A DNA stretch of 64,000 nucleotides from Celerinatantimonas yamalensis (GCF_046054155.1 NZ_JBEQCT010000009.1:1-64000); one strand, 5' to 3'. Shown: positions 1-8,552, counted from the stretch's first letter. The notes: generated from the sequence alone by a model not told the origin. A program made the numbers and translations.

Positions 1-64
1 GTTAAACCGTCTGAACCCTGAGTGGCTGTCGCTGTGAAGCGGTGTGCCGTCTCAGTGGTTGCGC

Positions 65-92
65 ATTATAGGGATAGCTCGGTTTTACGCAA
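65..92 (-). promoter_or_regulatory. rRNA-operon P1-like promoter reading leftward out of the window
   Basis: On the minus strand there is a -35 hexamer TTGCGT (87-92), a 16-base spacer and a perfect -10 TATAAT (65-70), followed directly by GCGC. The block CCCTATAATGCGC matches the -10 and GC-rich discriminator of E. coli rrn P1 promoters. Upstream (about 93-125) lie A/T runs like a UP element. No gene start is seen in the 64 bases downstream, as expected for a long rRNA leader. The inference is that an rRNA operon, or another stringently controlled stable-RNA operon, begins just left of position 1. Confidence 0.7.
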
Positions 93-260
93 CCCTTTTT
101 TATGTTTTTTTGCGTTTTTTTAACTGTTTGTAGAGATTTCATCCAAAGACGCTCACTATATACACAAAAGCTCGTACTTTGTGCTAAAAATAGTCAATTG
201 GCAGAAAACCACATAGTCTTATTACTTATCCCTTTATTTTGCGTGTAACAGTTTTTCAAT

Positions 261-288
261 AAAAACGCTAAAGAAGATTAGCGTTGCG
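261..288 (-). terminator. second leftward intrinsic terminator downstream of pssA
   Basis: A 7-bp inverted repeat (264-270 and 279-285) reads on the minus strand as a hairpin followed by TTTTT. It lies beyond the first pssA terminator and just upstream of the rRNA-type promoter, so the pair probably insulates that promoter from read-through. Confidence 0.55.
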
Positions 289-321
289 CGAGCAACATAA
301 TAGCTTGGTGCCTGAAACGTA

Positions 322-346
322 AAAAGCCCGGCAATATCGGGCTTTT
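322..346 (-). terminator. intrinsic terminator of pssA
   Basis: Arms AAAAGCCCG and CGGGCTTTT surround a 7-base loop, 25 bases past the pssA stop. On the minus strand the hairpin is followed by a T run; the symmetrical A/T flanks would allow termination in both directions. Confidence 0.8.
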
Positions 347-371
347 ACAACATCGAAGGCAAACAAGCTTG

Positions 372-1247
372 CTATTTAACTTTAGGATCGTCTGATGCGG
401 CGTCATCTGAAGATGCTTCGTTTTGAGCGTAAGATTCATGGTTAGATGAAGCAGGTTGCTGTGATGTTTGTTCAAAATCTGCATCATCGGTATCTTCATC
501 ACCAACCACATGTTCCATTTTAAGTTTACGCACAGTCCTTATCGTATAAACAGGCCCAGAGATGGCATATAGCGCAAAGGTAGTAAAGAGTACGATCGAT
601 GGGCTTATTGCAATTACAACCAAAATAAGTACCATTAACAGCACTACCACAAATGGCACCTTCCCTTTAAGATCAATTCCTTTAAAGCTGTAATAGCGAA
701 AATTTGTCACCATAAGCAAACCAGAACATACCGTAATCAAAGCGACGAGATAGGGGAAATTGTGCGGATTTAAACCAAAGTCTTGTCCAGTCCAGACCAT
801 ACCAGCCACAATGGCTGCGGCCGAAGGGCTTGCCAAACCTTGGAAGTAGCGTTTATCTGCTTTGCCAACTTGAGTATTAAACCGAGCTAGGCGCAGAGCC
901 GCGCTTACAGCAAAAATGAATGCGGCCAGCCAACCTACTTTACCTAAATCATGGAGAGCCCAATTATAGGCGACTAGAGATGGCGCTATCCCAAATGAAA
1001 TCATATCGGATAACGAGTCATATTCGGCTCCAAAGGCACTTTCTGTTCCAGTCATCCGAGCTATCCGGCCATCTAATCCATCGAAGATCATCGCAATAAA
1101 AACAGCGATGGCTGCCGATTCGAATCGACCATTCATGGATGCAACAACGGCATAAAAACCTGAGAATAAAGCCGCTGTCGTAAATAGGTTCGGCAACAGA
1201 TAGATTCCCCGTGATTTTCCTGAATTATTCGTTTTTAGATCACTCAT
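372..1247 (-). CDS. pssA: CDP-diacylglycerol--serine O-phosphatidyltransferase
   Basis: This protein (291 aa) should transfer a phosphatidyl group from CDP-diacylglycerol to serine, the first step towards phosphatidylethanolamine, in the inner membrane. It carries the full CDP-alcohol phosphotransferase signature, DG-x2-AR-x8-G-x3-D-x3-D, at about residues 59-81, among roughly eight hydrophobic segments. The sequence is of the integral-membrane type (Bacillus-like subclass II), not the peripheral enzyme of E. coli. The last 45 residues form an acidic, Ser/Asp-rich hydrophilic tail of no known role. The gene is alone, with a strong terminator after it. Family assignment is firm; substrate (serine) is inferred from length and overall similarity. 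Confidence 0.85.
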   Translation of the reverse strand: MSDLKTNNSGKSRGIYLLPNLFTTAALFSGFYAVVASMNGRFESAAIAVFIAMIFDGLDGRIARMTGTESAFGAEYDSLSDMISFGIAPSLVAYNWALHDLGKVGWLAAFIFAVSAALRLARFNTQVGKADKRYFQGLASPSAAAIVAGMVWTGQDFGLNPHNFPYLVALITVCSGLLMVTNFRYYSFKGIDLKGKVPFVVVLLMVLILVVIAISPSIVLFTTFALYAISGPVYTIRTVRKLKMEHVVGDEDTDDADFEQTSQQPASSNHESYAQNEASSDDAASDDPKVK

Positions 1248-1399
1248 ATATCCAACCTATACAATGTGGGGAGCTTAAAAATGGGGAATAAAATAGCATA
1301 ATCAACGCTGTTTTACATCGCGACTATAAATGATTTATCAATTCATCCCCCCGTTTAAGATATTGCTATACTTACAGGACTATGAACTGAGGGGGCGCT

Positions 1400-1672
1400 A
1401 TGACTATAGACGAGTTGCAAACGTTGCTCAAATTGACGACAGAACAAACCCAAGAGCTTAGAGCCATAGAGGCGCGTTATATCGAACTAACAGAACAAGT
1501 ATTTGGTGATGATCTAAGCGCTAGAAAAATGCTTAAATCTCTACGCCAACTGTCACAGAATAAACATCAGCAGATCTGTGCTTTATTAACTCAAAAACAA
1601 CAACAACACTATTTGCACTTGATTGCTGATGATCATCAGATGTTTAAACACAAACTCTTACAAATCAAATAG
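1400..1672 (+). CDS. small helical protein of unknown function with LTxxQ-like motifs
   Basis: I do not recognise this 90-aa protein. It has a good ribosome binding site (GAGGGGG about 7 bases before the ATG) and its own terminator, so it is probably real. It is predicted almost wholly helical, rich in Gln, Lys and Leu. LTTEQ near residue 13 and LTQKQ near residue 63 recall the paired LTxxQ motifs of the Spy/CpxP chaperone family, but there is no signal peptide, so a cytoplasmic location is implied and the resemblance may be chance. It is convergent with clpB and divergent from pssA, which gives no functional clue. Confidence 0.6.
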   Translation: MTIDELQTLLKLTTEQTQELRAIEARYIELTEQVFGDDLSARKMLKSLRQLSQNKHQQICALLTQKQQQHYLHLIADDHQMFKHKLLQIK

Positions 1673-1705
1673 CCGAGAAGTTAACAACCTCTCGGCTAAA
1701 TTTTT
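1671..1705 (+). terminator. intrinsic terminator after the 90-aa gene, convergent with clpB
   Basis: An 8-bp stem AGCCGAGA/TCTCGGCT (1671-1678, 1690-1697) begins at the stop codon of the upstream gene and is followed by AAATTTTT. It lies between convergent genes and may also serve clpB, although the minus-strand T run is weak. Confidence 0.7.
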
Positions 1706-4277
1706 ACTGTACTGCACTAATTTGGTCATTCACCAACACGATTTTCAACAGTTTTTCAGGTGTAAATTGCCCCGCCAGTAAGCCTTCAGCCAATGGATCA
1801 ATTAACTGATTTTGGATCACCCGTTTAAGCGGCCGGGCGCCATAGACTGGATCAAACCCACTATGAGCCAACTTATCCAAGACCTCATCGGTGATCGTCA
1901 TTTCAAAGCCTTGCTCTGCTAATCGGGGAATCAATCCGTCAATCTGAATTTTCGCAATTTGACGAATATCATCCGGAGTCAGAGGATGAAAGACGACCGT
2001 CTCATCAATGCGGTTTAAAAACTCAGGGCGAAAATGATTGGTGAGCACACCCATAATCACTTTTTTCATATCGTCGTAGTTAGAGTCACTATAACCTTCT
2101 TGAATAATATCTGAGCCTAAATTCGACGTCATGATAATCACAGTATTACGAAAATCAACGGTGCGCCCCTGCCCATCGGTAAGACGACCATCATCGAGAA
2201 CTTGCAACAAGATATTGAACACATCATGATGCGCTTTTTCCACTTCATCGAGTAAAATCACCGAATAAGGGCGCCGACGAACAGCTTCAGTGAGATAGCC
2301 ACCCTCTTCATACCCCACATATCCGGGAGGTGCCCCAACTAACCGCGACACCGAATGCTTTTCCATGAACTCAGACATATCGATGCGCACCATTGCGGCC
2401 TCGGTGTCAAACATGAACTCAGCTAATGCCTTACACAGCTCTGTTTTCCCAACGCCAGTTGGACCTAAAAATAGGAATGAGCCGATCGGTTTATGCGGGT
2501 CTGCTAATCCGGACCGACTGCGGCGGATAGCACTAGCCACTGCTTTAATGGCTTCATCCTGACCTATCACCCGTTGATGCAGTTCGGTTTCCATATGTAA
2601 TAATTTAGCTCGTTCACCTTCAAGCATTTTACTCACTGGGATACCCGTCCAACGCGCCAATACATCCGCTATCTCATTTTCAGTGACTTTATGACGCAAT
2701 AGAGTCATATCTTGCATCTCTGCTTGCGACGCAAGATCTAACTGACGCTCCAATTCAGGAATACGGCCATACTGTAACTCCGACATTCGACTTAAGTCAC
2801 TTGCTCGGCGGGCTACATCTAAATCTAAACGCGCTTGTTCCAAATCAGATTTGATATGCTGCGTGCCTGACAAAGCTGCTTTTTCCGTTTTCCATATTTC
2901 TTCAAGCTCACGGGATTTGCCTTCACGCTCGAGGAGCTCTTCTTCAATTTTTGCAAGACGTCCTTGGCTGGCAGCATCATCTTCTTTTTGCAGTGCTTGT
3001 TGTTCCAACTTCAATTGAATAATGCGGCGATCAATTCGATCAAGTTCTTCGGGCTTAGAATCGATCTGTATCCGAATGCTCGATGCAGCTTCATCGATGA
3101 GATCAATAGCTTTATCAGGCAGTTGACGATCAGAAATATAACGATTAGATAAGGTCGCGGCAGCCACAATCGCTGGATCGGTAATTTCTACCGAATGATG
3201 CAATTCATAACGCTCTTTTAGTCCACGCAAAATGGCAATGGTATCTTCGACATTGGGCTCTTCAATTAGCACCTTCTGAAAACGCCGCTCTAGCGCCGCA
3301 TCTTTTTCAATATATTGACGATACTCATCAAGTGTCGTTGCGCCAACACAATGCAACTCGCCGCGCGCAAGTGCGGGTTTAAGCATATTACCCGCATCCA
3401 TCGCACCATCGCCTTTGCCAGCACCAACCATCGTATGAAGCTCATCGATAAAGAGGATCACCTGCCCTTCTTCTTTAGACAGCTCATTAAGCACCGCTTT
3501 TAAGCGCTCTTCAAACTCACCCCGATATTTAGCCCCCGCAACGAGGCTGCCCATATCCAGCGATAATACTCGCTTGTTTTTCAGCCCTTCCGGCACTTCG
3601 CCGTTGACAATTCGCTGGGCTAACCCCTCTGCTATCGCCGTTTTACCGACGCCCGGTTCACCTATTAAAACAGGATTATTTTTGGTGCGCCGCTGCAACA
3701 CTTGGATAGTGCGGCGAATTTCCTCATCACGACCAATAACCGGATCCAATTTGCCCTGCTCGGCGCGTTCGGTTAGATCAATGGTATATCGATCTAATGC
3801 TTGGCGCTGATCTTCAGCATTTTGGTCATCAACCGCCTGACCACCACGCACTTTTTCAATGGCTTTTTCTAACTTATCTTTTTTAACGCCTAGTTGACGC
3901 AACACTTCCCCTAAAGGACCTTTGTCATCAATAGCCGCTATTAGAAATATTTCTGATGAAATGTATTTATCTTTACGCTTTTGCGCGATTTTGTCACACA
4001 AATTCAGTAGTGAAATCAACCCATTCGACAGTTGAATATCCCCACCAATTCCAGTCACTTGTGGGATTTTCTCTAATTCTTTGGTCAGCTGAGAACGCAG
4101 CGCACTGCTTTCAATACCGGCACCTAACAAAATAGGACGAATTGATCCCGAATCCTGATTGAGTAGCGCAACCATCAGATGAACAGGTTCAATATATTGG
4201 TGATCTCGCCCTAGAGCTAATGATTGTGCGTCGGATATTGCAAGCTGAAATTTACTAGTAAATCGATCTAAACGCAT
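1704..4277 (-). CDS. clpB: ATP-dependent disaggregase chaperone ClpB
   Basis: ClpB (857 aa, the same length as the E. coli protein) is a hexameric AAA+ machine that works with DnaK to pull proteins out of aggregates. Visible parts, in order: an N-terminal Clp repeat domain (about 1-145), AAA domain 1 with Walker A GEPGVGKT near residue 206 and Walker B LFIDE, the coiled-coil middle domain (about 410-525), and AAA domain 2 with Walker A GPTGVGKT near residue 605 and the substrate-gripping GYVGYEEGG loop. The ribosome binding site GGAGG precedes the ATG. Family members are heat-shock genes, and a sigma-32-like promoter lies upstream. It follows pgeF on the same strand, but a weak terminator separates them. 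Confidence 0.97.
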   Translation of the reverse strand: MRLDRFTSKFQLAISDAQSLALGRDHQYIEPVHLMVALLNQDSGSIRPILLGAGIESSALRSQLTKELEKIPQVTGIGGDIQLSNGLISLLNLCDKIAQKRKDKYISSEIFLIAAIDDKGPLGEVLRQLGVKKDKLEKAIEKVRGGQAVDDQNAEDQRQALDRYTIDLTERAEQGKLDPVIGRDEEIRRTIQVLQRRTKNNPVLIGEPGVGKTAIAEGLAQRIVNGEVPEGLKNKRVLSLDMGSLVAGAKYRGEFEERLKAVLNELSKEEGQVILFIDELHTMVGAGKGDGAMDAGNMLKPALARGELHCVGATTLDEYRQYIEKDAALERRFQKVLIEEPNVEDTIAILRGLKERYELHHSVEITDPAIVAAATLSNRYISDRQLPDKAIDLIDEAASSIRIQIDSKPEELDRIDRRIIQLKLEQQALQKEDDAASQGRLAKIEEELLEREGKSRELEEIWKTEKAALSGTQHIKSDLEQARLDLDVARRASDLSRMSELQYGRIPELERQLDLASQAEMQDMTLLRHKVTENEIADVLARWTGIPVSKMLEGERAKLLHMETELHQRVIGQDEAIKAVASAIRRSRSGLADPHKPIGSFLFLGPTGVGKTELCKALAEFMFDTEAAMVRIDMSEFMEKHSVSRLVGAPPGYVGYEEGGYLTEAVRRRPYSVILLDEVEKAHHDVFNILLQVLDDGRLTDGQGRTVDFRNTVIIMTSNLGSDIIQEGYSDSNYDDMKKVIMGVLTNHFRPEFLNRIDETVVFHPLTPDDIRQIAKIQIDGLIPRLAEQGFEMTITDEVLDKLAHSGFDPVYGARPLKRVIQNQLIDPLAEGLLAGQFTPEKLLKIVLVNDQISAVQ

Positions 4278-4318
4278 ATGGCCTCCACGTCAATGATCGT
4301 TCAATTATATTATCCTTT

Positions 4319-4347
4319 ATGTGGGTACAATGTAGACAATATTCAAG
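4319..4347 (-). promoter_or_regulatory. candidate heat-shock (sigma-32) promoter of clpB
   Basis: On the minus strand CTTGAAT (4341-4347) is followed after 15 bases by CCCACAT (4319-4325), close to the sigma-32 consensus CTTGAAA / CCCCATnT. It lies about 40 bases before the clpB start. The -10 is imperfect, so this is a motif-based call supported by the known regulation of the family. Confidence 0.5.
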
Positions 4348-4426
4348 TGCGCAGTAGCGAATATTGCACGCTAAAACAATATGGAGGTAATATTTATCGC
4401 AATATGTGAGATGAGATGAAAATGAA

Positions 4427-4450
4427 AGCCGTCAATATCAATAAGCGGCT
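4427..4450 (-). terminator. weak intrinsic terminator of the rluD-pgeF operon
   Basis: A short stem AGCCG/CGGCT lies 5 bases beyond the pgeF stop and is followed on the minus strand by a T-rich stretch. The stem is only 5 bp, so termination may be partial. Confidence 0.4.
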
Positions 4451-4454
4451 AAAA

Positions 4455-5174
4455 TTAGGCCAGCCAAATGGCAGCGGCCATGCGTCCGGTTTGGCCATCT
4501 CGCCGATAAGAGAAAAATCGTTCCTCATCACTGTAAGTACACCCTGAGTGAACCGTGATTTGTGTTACACCAAGCTGGTTTAACTGCAGTACCGCTAACT
4601 GTTTAATATCAGCTAAATATCGTTCACCATCCACTTTAAAGGCTTGCTCAGTTGCGGGTAATTGATTAACAAATGCTTCGCGCACTTCAGCCCCCACTTG
4701 AAAAGTCCGCGGACCAATTGCAGGACCTAACCAGGCAATCATCTCTTGGGCTGGCGTTTGCATCGCCTGCACCGTTTTTGCCACTATTCCACTGGCCAAA
4801 CCACGCCAGCCGCCATGAGCGGCGCCCACGCAGCGCCCGTTGCGATCAGCCAGTAAAATAGGTAAGCAATCAGCCACCATAATCACGCAGGGTATATGTC
4901 GGCCACGCGTCACTGCACCATCAGCATCAGCATTGGTAGGTGCTAGCGCAGCATCCACCACATCAGTTCCATGCACCTGATTCAGCCAGCAAGGCTCACG
5001 GGGTAAATAGCGGCCAAAGTCAAGGCGATTGCGCGCAACAAAAGCGGCATTATCCCCGACATGGGCCCCTAAATTATAACTGGCATAGGGAGGCTGACTA
5101 AAACCGCCGAGGCGATCGCTATACACGGCGTTAACATCTTGGGGAAACACCAATTCAATCAAATTGACGGCCAT
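4455..5174 (-). CDS. pgeF: peptidoglycan editing factor PgeF (YfiH, copper-oxidase-like fold)
   Basis: This 239-aa protein belongs to the YfiH/DUF152 family (E. coli 243 aa). The family keeps peptidoglycan precursors correct by removing serine-containing muropeptide mistakes, and was earlier annotated as a multicopper polyphenol oxidase. Metal-binding residues are visible: the His of AAHGGWRG near residue 119, the Cys of VADCLP near residue 101, and His/Cys in VHSGCTYSDEERFFSYRRDG near the C terminus. A strong AAGGAG site precedes the ATG. It is 41 bases downstream of rluD on the same strand, the usual rluD-pgeF operon, with clpB next as in E. coli. Confidence 0.9.
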   Translation of the reverse strand: MAVNLIELVFPQDVNAVYSDRLGGFSQPPYASYNLGAHVGDNAAFVARNRLDFGRYLPREPCWLNQVHGTDVVDAALAPTNADADGAVTRGRHIPCVIMVADCLPILLADRNGRCVGAAHGGWRGLASGIVAKTVQAMQTPAQEMIAWLGPAIGPRTFQVGAEVREAFVNQLPATEQAFKVDGERYLADIKQLAVLQLNQLGVTQITVHSGCTYSDEERFFSYRRDGQTGRMAAAIWLA

Positions 5175-5215
5175 AAGTTGCTCCTTTTTTAGTTAACCTG
5201 TGTTAGCAATACTCT

Positions 5216-6187
5216 TTAATCTTGCCAGTCATGCTCTAAACTGTCTTGACGCAACGCCTCAGCCACCTTAAGCATGTCCTCAGGCACAGGTGCATGCCAT
5301 TCCATCTCCTCACCAGTGATAGGATGCATTAAACGTAGCATCGCAGCATGCAGTGCTTGGCGTTCAAACCCACGAAGCACAGCAATGAGTTCAGGACTAG
5401 CCCCTTTAGGCAGGCGCAGTCGCCCAGCATAAGCAGGGTCGCCCACTAGCGGATGACCAATATAGGCCATGTGCACGCGAATTTGATGCGTTCTCCCCGT
5501 TTCTAAGCGCAATCGTAACCGCGTATGTTGCCGAAATTTTTCAGCAACTCGATAATGAGTGACCGATGGGCGCCCCGCAGGATCGACGGCCATTTGAGTC
5601 CGCTTGGTTTTATGACGCCCAATCGGCTCATCGACCAAACCCCCTGCTGTCATCTGCCCGATGGCAATCGCTTCATATTCTCGCGTTATTTGACGCGCTT
5701 GCAACGCTTCAACCAAATGGGTTTGCGCAGCAACCGTTTTAGCAACGACCATTAAACCGGTCGTATCTTTATCTAAACGATGTACGATCCCCGCTCGCGC
5801 TAACTGGCGGCTTTGCGGGTAATTGTGCAGTAATCCGTTTAAAATGGTCCCCGTGTGATTACCTGCCCCAGGATGAACCACAACCCCAGCCGCTTTATTG
5901 ATCACCAAGATATCATCATCTTCGTACACAACATCCAACACGACCGCTTCTGGCTGCCATTCGATCACATCTTCAATCACCGCTTGCACGGTCAACGTTT
6001 CATAACCTTGCAGCTTTTCACGTGGTTTATCGACAACACTTCCATCGATACTCACGCGTCCTTGTAAGATCCACTCTTTCAATCGCGAACGTGAGTAATC
6101 GGAAAACAGTTCAGAAAGCACTTGATCAAGACGCATTCCGGTATGTTGTTCACCCACTTCAGCCTGTAACTCTATCTGTTGACTCAT
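5216..6187 (-). CDS. rluD: 23S rRNA pseudouridine synthase RluD
   Basis: RluD makes pseudouridines 1911, 1915 and 1917 in helix 69 of 23S rRNA. The 323-aa protein has an N-terminal S4 RNA-binding domain (about residues 18-75) and the RluA-family catalytic domain with the active-site Asp in HRLDKDTTG (about residue 139). The open frame extends 12 codons upstream to a TTG, but I chose the ATG at 6187 because it gives an N terminus beginning MSQQIEL and a length close to the 326 aa of E. coli. It is divergent from bamD, the standard arrangement, and cotranscribed with pgeF. Confidence 0.95.
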   Translation of the reverse strand: MSQQIELQAEVGEQHTGMRLDQVLSELFSDYSRSRLKEWILQGRVSIDGSVVDKPREKLQGYETLTVQAVIEDVIEWQPEAVVLDVVYEDDDILVINKAAGVVVHPGAGNHTGTILNGLLHNYPQSRQLARAGIVHRLDKDTTGLMVVAKTVAAQTHLVEALQARQITREYEAIAIGQMTAGGLVDEPIGRHKTKRTQMAVDPAGRPSVTHYRVAEKFRQHTRLRLRLETGRTHQIRVHMAYIGHPLVGDPAYAGRLRLPKGASPELIAVLRGFERQALHAAMLRLMHPITGEEMEWHAPVPEDMLKVAEALRQDSLEHDWQD

Positions 6188-6313
6188 AGCAACCACTTGT
6201 GATTTTAATATCGAATTTAGCAAAGTTGGCTATTTTAGCTTTTCTTTTGGAAAAGCATAAAGGATACTTTACATTTTATGCACACAGTCATTTAGGGAAG
6301 ACCCATACTACTT

Positions 6314-7054
6314 ATGCGTTATAGTCATATAATTACCGGCCTGTCGCTTTGTGTTGCATTACTGACCGGTTGTGCAAGTCAGGATAAACCTGCCATTCCA
6401 GATAAACCTGCCGCTCAATTGTACACTGAAGCACAAAATGCACTGTCGGTTGACGATTACCAACGTGCGGAAAAATACTTAGAAGCCTTGGACAATCGCT
6501 ACCCATTTGGCCCTTATGCGGATCAAGTGCAATTGCAACTTATCCATGTTTATTACAAACGCAACGAAAATGAAAAAGCGCTTGCTAATATTGACCGCTT
6601 TATTCGTAACAATCCGACCAGTAAGGCATTAGATTATGTCTATTATATGCGTGGATTGACCAATATGGCATATGATTACAATTTTGTGCAATCACTCGTT
6701 GGGATTGACCGTGCTAGTCGTGATCCAAGTTATAGTAAAGCGGCCTTTAAAGATTTTAAAATTATCTTAGCTCATTATCCGCAAAGCCCATACGCAGCAG
6801 ATGCTCGTAAGCGTATGATCTTTTTACGAGATAAACTGGCACGCCACGAAATCGATATTGCTCATTATTATATGAAGCGAGAAGCGTATCTGGCAGCCGT
6901 CAACCGAGCGAAAGATATTTTACAAACCTATGAGGGATCAACTCAAACTCGGGCTGCCCTGAAGGTGATGATTGAGGGGTACACCAAGTTAGAATTACCT
7001 CAGCTAGCAAAACGCAGTCAGCAAGTACTTGACGCCCAAAGCAAGTCATCTTGA
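6314..7054 (+). CDS. bamD: outer membrane assembly lipoprotein BamD
   Basis: BamD (246 aa) is the essential lipoprotein of the BAM complex that inserts beta-barrel proteins into the outer membrane, acting on the periplasmic face with BamA. The signal peptide ends in a lipobox LLTGC, making Cys20 the lipidated residue. Following it are tetratricopeptide-like helical repeats, including the YAEAQNAL-type first repeat and QFIRNNPTS-like second one. Length matches E. coli (245 aa). It is divergent from rluD and ends in an inverted repeat. Identity is secure from both sequence and context. Confidence 0.96.
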   Translation: MRYSHIITGLSLCVALLTGCASQDKPAIPDKPAAQLYTEAQNALSVDDYQRAEKYLEALDNRYPFGPYADQVQLQLIHVYYKRNENEKALANIDRFIRNNPTSKALDYVYYMRGLTNMAYDYNFVQSLVGIDRASRDPSYSKAAFKDFKIILAHYPQSPYAADARKRMIFLRDKLARHEIDIAHYYMKREAYLAAVNRAKDILQTYEGSTQTRAALKVMIEGYTKLELPQLAKRSQQVLDAQSKSS

Positions 7055-7068
7055 TATCGCTTAATTAG

Positions 7069-7087
7069 GGCGCTAAAACTTAGCGCC
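7069..7087. terminator. inverted repeat between convergent bamD and glnB
   Basis: A perfect 7-bp stem GGCGCTA/TAGCGCC with a 5-base loop lies 14 bases after the bamD stop and 29 bases beyond the glnB stop. T runs are weak on both sides, so it may act as a modest bidirectional terminator. Confidence 0.45.
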
Positions 7088-7116
7088 TTATGTGCAAAGC
7101 TCAACAGAACGAAGGA

Positions 7117-7455
7117 CTAAATCGCTTCTTCGTTCTGTTCACCGGTGCGAATGCGGATCACCCGTTCAATTTCTTGCACAAAAATTTTACCATCGCCAAT
7201 TTTACCGGTATGAGACGTTTTTGCGATAACGTCAATACAACGTTCCAGATCAGCATCATTGACAACCAGTTCAATTTTAACTTTGGGTAGAAAATCGACT
7301 TTATACTCAGCACCTCGGTAGAGTTCAGTATGACCTTTTTGCCGACCGAATCCTTTTACTTCGGTGACAGTCATACCGGTAATCCCCATATCAGCCAGAG
7401 CTTCTCGTACATCATCCATCTTAAATGGCTTGATCACCGCGATTATTTGTTTCAT
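7117..7455 (-). CDS. glnB: nitrogen regulatory protein P-II (GlnB)
   Basis: GlnB is the trimeric signal protein that reads 2-oxoglutarate and glutamine and controls the GlnE adenylyltransferase and NtrB. The 112-aa protein has the family's full length. Tyr51, the uridylylation site, is present in the T-loop motif RGAEYKVD, and the C-terminal block TGKIGDGKIF is intact. Asp54, as in E. coli GlnB (GlnK has Asn), favours GlnB over GlnK, and no amtB is next to it. A GAGAGG ribosome binding site precedes the ATG. Its partner glnE is also in this window, 32 kb away. Confidence 0.92.
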   Translation of the reverse strand: MKQIIAVIKPFKMDDVREALADMGITGMTVTEVKGFGRQKGHTELYRGAEYKVDFLPKVKIELVVNDADLERCIDVIAKTSHTGKIGDGKIFVQEIERVIRIRTGEQNEEAI

Positions 7456-7622
7456 GTGAACGCCTCTCCATTAGTTCGCTCAAACTGGCACAAGGCCTAT
7501 TCTCAAACGATTATCGATAATCAATTTTGACAGCCCCTTTTATTGACTTAAAGGTCAACAAAAGAGACAATCACTCAATGTAACTTCCTGTGAATCCTCT
7601 CATCGCTCCGCTTTTATAGACT

Positions 7623-8156
7623 ATGCATTATTTTTTCAACATTCAGTTCAAGGCTACACAAATATCCCAGCAAGGGACTAGCCTTGTCGAAATATTGATC
7701 ACTTTGATGATCACTAGCCTATTAACATCATTCGCTTTGGGTACCGACAGCCAATTTTTTCACCAGCGGCAATTACAACAAGCGCATCAACGACTAATGG
7801 ACGATCTCCACTGGGCAAGGCTGCAGGCCATACAAACTCAGCAGACTATCAAGATATGCTCATTAGATAGCCACCATCAATGTGATAGTCACTGGCAACA
7901 TATTATCAGCATATTTATCGATAGTACGCCAGATCCAAATCAGACTCCATTAAAGGAGATCACCATCCCTTCGGCAATTGAGCTCATAGACTCACGTAAT
8001 TACATCCATTTTAACCAACAAGGGATGGCTTACGGAACTAATCAAACCCTCACATTGTGTAGCCATCACACTGGCTTAAAAATTACCATTAGCATGACGG
8101 GCAATATCCATTCATCATCAACTCGAGTTACCTGTAGCAAAGCAACGGCTGGTTGA
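7623..8156 (+). CDS. minor pseudopilin, FimT/GspH family
   Basis: A 177-aa type IV pilin-like protein. A prepilin peptidase site is visible as QQG followed by TSLVE, giving Glu at mature position 5 and then a hydrophobic helix (residues about 24-42). The rest fits the GspH/FimT domain: a DLHWARLQAI segment after the helix and paired cysteines towards the C terminus. Such proteins help prime pilus assembly at the inner membrane. The leader is unusually long (about 19 residues) and no clear ribosome binding site precedes the ATG, so the start is uncertain. It runs convergent to, and overlaps by 39 bp, the pilE-like gene, unlike the usual co-directional order. Confidence 0.75.
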   Translation: MHYFFNIQFKATQISQQGTSLVEILITLMITSLLTSFALGTDSQFFHQRQLQQAHQRLMDDLHWARLQAIQTQQTIKICSLDSHHQCDSHWQHIISIFIDSTPDPNQTPLKEITIPSAIELIDSRNYIHFNQQGMAYGTNQTLTLCSHHTGLKITISMTGNIHSSSTRVTCSKATAG

Positions 8157-8552
8157 GTCATCTTGATGGTAAACAGAACATTGTCTATTGATTAGCAACG
8201 CTATACGAATACAATCAGGGTCATGCTGGCGCTGCAATGACAACGGATAGGCGATAATGGTTGGTGGTAACGCCGGCGATTGACTAACCTGCAAGGAAAA
8301 TTCAAAACCATCAACGCTAGCGGCAGGCTTCGACAGGTCAGTCAGTTTTTCAGGCCACTGACCTTCATCTAGCTGAAACTGTTCCACCGCACTTTGTATT
8401 TCATATAGTTGGATTTGTGCTTGTTGGCGACGATGAACGGCCAACCAATGTTGATAACTGGGAATTGCTAGCGTCGACAGTAGCGCACTGATCGCCATAA
8501 CAATTAATAACTCAATGAGTGTCCACCCGCTTAATTGGCTTGACTGAACCAT
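8118..8552 (-). CDS. minor type IV pilin, PilE-like
   Basis: A 144-aa prepilin with the processing site SGWTLIE at residues about 8-14 (Gly before the cut, Glu at +5), then the hydrophobic helix IELLIVMAISALLSTLAIPSY and the PSY-QHW segment typical of PilE-type pilins. Two C-terminal cysteine pairs (CIRIALLINRQC, C in SRCF) could form the D-loop disulphide. It is the last gene of a four-gene minor pilin operon and overlaps its upstream neighbour by 22 bp. The short length and cluster position suggest a minor rather than major pilin. Confidence 0.75.
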   Translation of the reverse strand: MVQSSQLSGWTLIELLIVMAISALLSTLAIPSYQHWLAVHRRQQAQIQLYEIQSAVEQFQLDEGQWPEKLTDLSKPAASVDGFEFSLQVSQSPALPPTIIAYPLSLQRQHDPDCIRIALLINRQCSVYHQDDSTSRCFATGNSS

